The notes under the pieces were generated by a model. That model saw nothing but the letters and a program-made list of their open reading frames with translations. It was not told the origin of the DNA and did not search any database. The translations under genes were made by a program, and so were the position numbers. From Bacillota bacterium (GTDB lineage: Bacteria; Bacillota; Clostridia; Peptostreptococcales; Anaerovoracaceae): DNA of 64,000 nucleotides. The stretch's first letter is position 1. Each line of letters begins with the position of its first letter. The stretch is taken from the NCBI GenBank assembly GCA_021769295.1, contig JAETTD010000007.1, forward strand, positions 1 through 64,000. The letters run 5' to 3'. This document shows positions 61,784 through 64,000 of this stretch, piece by piece.

Positions 61784-62573
61784 TTCTCTTTTAGTCAAAA
61801 AAGGCTTGTTTCCTTCCAGGGAAAAGGCAAAAGCATCCATAATGGCGGGAATCATATACGTAGACGGCAATATAAGCGATAAAGCAGGCAATATGGTGGA
61901 CACAGACGCTGTAATTACCGTAAAAGAGAACCTTTGTCCCTATGTAAGCCGTGGAGGTCTTAAACTTGAAAAATCCGTAAAAATGTGGAATCTCAACCTT
62001 TCAGGCGCCGTATGTATGGACATAGGAGCCTCGACGGGCGGATTTACGGATTGTATGCTTCAAAACGGCGCAGCCAAAGTATATGCTGTTGACGTAGGGT
62101 ACGGACAACTTGACTATAAGCTGAGAAATCATCCCAAGGTTACAAATATGGAAAAATGCAATATAAGATATATAGATAAAGACGCCATAGAACCTTTGGA
62201 TTTCATCAGCATAGATGTGTCCTTCATATCTCTCAGACTGGTACTTCCGGTGGCCGCAGCTCTCCTTAAACCGGAGGGAAAGCTTGTATGCCTCGTTAAG
62301 CCTCAATTTGAGGCAGGAAAGGAGCAAGTTGGCAAGAAAGGTATAGTAAGAGACAGAAAAGTCCATGTACAAGTGATTGAAAATGTGATAAAATATTCAG
62401 TTGAAAGCGGTCTTAATCCGGCAGGACTTACCTTCAGTCCCGTTACGGGAGCAAAAGGCAATATAGAATATTTGCTTTATATAAACGGCAAGAAAAACAC
62501 GCCTTCGGATTTAGATTGCGGGTTTTTAAACATCGAAGAAGTTGTTAACACCTCCCATGAGGAGTTGGAATAA
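61758..62573 (+). CDS. tlyA: TlyA-family rRNA methyltransferase/hemolysin-like (GTG start revised from 61677)
   Basis: S4 domain ERLDSLLVKKGLFPSREKAKASIMAG; DIGASTGGFTDCMLQNGA. Confidence 0.93.
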   Translation: MNILKERLDSLLVKKGLFPSREKAKASIMAGIIYVDGNISDKAGNMVDTDAVITVKENLCPYVSRGGLKLEKSVKMWNLNLSGAVCMDIGASTGGFTDCMLQNGAAKVYAVDVGYGQLDYKLRNHPKVTNMEKCNIRYIDKDAIEPLDFISIDVSFISLRLVLPVAAALLKPEGKLVCLVKPQFEAGKEQVGKKGIVRDRKVHVQVIENVIKYSVESGLNPAGLTFSPVTGAKGNIEYLLYINGKKNTPSDLDCGFLNIEEVVNTSHEELE

Positions 62574-62605
62574 AAGTAAGTATTAGTAAATCAAAGGAGA
62601 AAGAA

Positions 62606-63796
62606 ATGAAACTATCAGAAAAAGTGTTATCTATGGAACTTTCGCCAATCAGAAAATTTGTTCCATACGCAGATGCCGCAAGAGCAGCAGGAAAGAAAGT
62701 TTACGGACTTAATATCGGCCAGCCTGATATTAAAACTCCGCAGGCATTTTTCGATGCAGTAAAGAATTACGATGAAGAAGTATTGGCTTATGCCAACTCT
62801 CACGGAGTTGCAGAACTGCTGGACGCATTGGTAGGATACTACAAGAGAATAGGTCTTGATTTTGAAAAGAAAGACCTTCTTATCACCAACGGAGGCTCAG
62901 AAGCTATCAACATGCTTATGACATCCATGCTTGACCCCGGCGATGAAGTTATTATGGCTGAGCCTTTCTACACAAACTACAAGACCTTTGTAGGTCAGGC
63001 AGGCGGCAATGTTGTAGCTATTCCGACAACTGCAGAGGACGGATATCAGTATGCTGTAAGAGAAAAAATCGAAGGCGTTATCACTCCTAAGACCAAAGCT
63101 CTTTGCATAATCAACCCTGGCAACCCTACAGGTAAAGTTTTAACTAAGGATGAAATGAAACTTATCGTTGATATAGCTTTAGAGCACGATTTATTCATCA
63201 TCGCAGACGAAGTTTACAGAGAATTCGTATATGACGGAAAAGAAATGACAACCTTCGGTTCATTTAAAGAAGCTGAACAGAACGTAATAATCGTTGACTC
63301 TGTTTCAAAGAGATTCTCAGCCTGCGGCGCAAGAATCGGTTCAATCGCTTCAAAAAATGAAGAACTGATGAACAACCTTATGAAACTTGCTCAGGCAAGA
63401 CTGTGCTGCCCTACAATCGACCAGATCGGTGCTGCTGCACTTTATAACCTGGATCCGTCATACTTCAACGATATTAAGAAAGAATATGAACACAGAAGAA
63501 ACGTTTCAGTTGAGGCTCTCAACGAAATCGAAGGCATAAAATACGGAGTACCTGAAGGCGCATTCTACATAACCTGTCAGCTTCCTGTAGATAACGCAGA
63601 GAAATTTCTCATGTTCCTGCTCACCGAATTCGACGTAAACGGTGAGACTTGCATGTTCGCACCTGCCGGCGGATTCTTCAGCACACCGGGAGTAGGTCAG
63701 TCCGATATGCGTATTGCATACGTTCTCAATGCAGAGGACATGAAGGCCGGAATCAACGTAATCAAAGAAGGTATCAAGGCATACAATAACAGATAG
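62606..63796 (+). CDS. Class I/II PLP-dependent aminotransferase
   Basis: INPGNPTGKV, SVSKRFSACGARIG. Confidence 0.94.
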   Translation: MKLSEKVLSMELSPIRKFVPYADAARAAGKKVYGLNIGQPDIKTPQAFFDAVKNYDEEVLAYANSHGVAELLDALVGYYKRIGLDFEKKDLLITNGGSEAINMLMTSMLDPGDEVIMAEPFYTNYKTFVGQAGGNVVAIPTTAEDGYQYAVREKIEGVITPKTKALCIINPGNPTGKVLTKDEMKLIVDIALEHDLFIIADEVYREFVYDGKEMTTFGSFKEAEQNVIIVDSVSKRFSACGARIGSIASKNEELMNNLMKLAQARLCCPTIDQIGAAALYNLDPSYFNDIKKEYEHRRNVSVEALNEIEGIKYGVPEGAFYITCQLPVDNAEKFLMFLLTEFDVNGETCMFAPAGGFFSTPGVGQSDMRIAYVLNAEDMKAGINVIKEGIKAYNNR

Positions 63797-63841
63797 TTTT
63801 AACATTTTAAATATTTTATCAAGGATTAAAGGAAGGACATT

Positions 63842-64000
63842 ATGAAATTATCACCGATGATGGAACAATATCTTGAAATTAAGAGTAATTATCAGGATTG
63901 TATACTGTTTTTCAGACTGGGCGATTTTTATGAGATGTTCTTTGACGATGCCAAGTTAGCATCAAAAGAGTTGGAATTAACGCTAACCGGCAAAAATTGC
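63842..64000 (+). CDS. mutS: DNA mismatch repair protein MutS, N-terminal fragment (runs off window)
   Basis: [53 protein letters not shown]. Confidence 0.93.
   Translation, partial: MKLSPMMEQYLEIKSNYQDCILFFRLGDFYEMFFDDAKLASKELELTLTGKNC

Overview
64 kb of a spore-forming, AT-rich Clostridia-type (Firmicutes) chromosome. Every supported CDS is on the + strand. In order: a 3' fragment of an IS3/IS481-type transposase; a 62-bp-period hairpin array; an unknown protein; secDF, relA, dtd, an MBL hydrolase, hemZ-like, hisS, aspS; nadD-yqeK-rsfS-leuS; RNase J, ylbF-like, map, efp, mltG, an O-methyltransferase, U32 peptidase and a CBS/CNNM protein; a three-gene NuoE/NuoF/1154-aa flavin-FeS complex resembling an electron-bifurcating transhydrogenase; a complete Leu/Val/Ile operon (leuA-leuC-leuD-ilvA-leuB-DUF815 ATPase-ilvB-ilvN-ilvC-ilvD); tetR-CPBP; the spoIIIAA-AH operon; a 10-gene Mrp/Mbh-like antiporter operon; asp23, nusB, a TsaD-like paralogue, xseA, xseB, ispA, dxs, tlyA, an aminotransferase and the start of mutS. 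No tRNA, rRNA, CRISPR or prophage was recognised. The strongest unexplained signal is a set of intergenic tandem hairpin elements at four loci (121-279, 28984-29280, 43101-43440, 55625-55845). They repeat mostly every 62 bp. The palindromic arms differ between loci but match within each unit, and most units carry an A-rich core near GAAAAC. Other finds: an unannotated 18-aa branched-chain leader peptide with a terminator ahead of leuA (attenuator), and a 57-aa SpoIIIAF, both below the ORF-track size cutoff.
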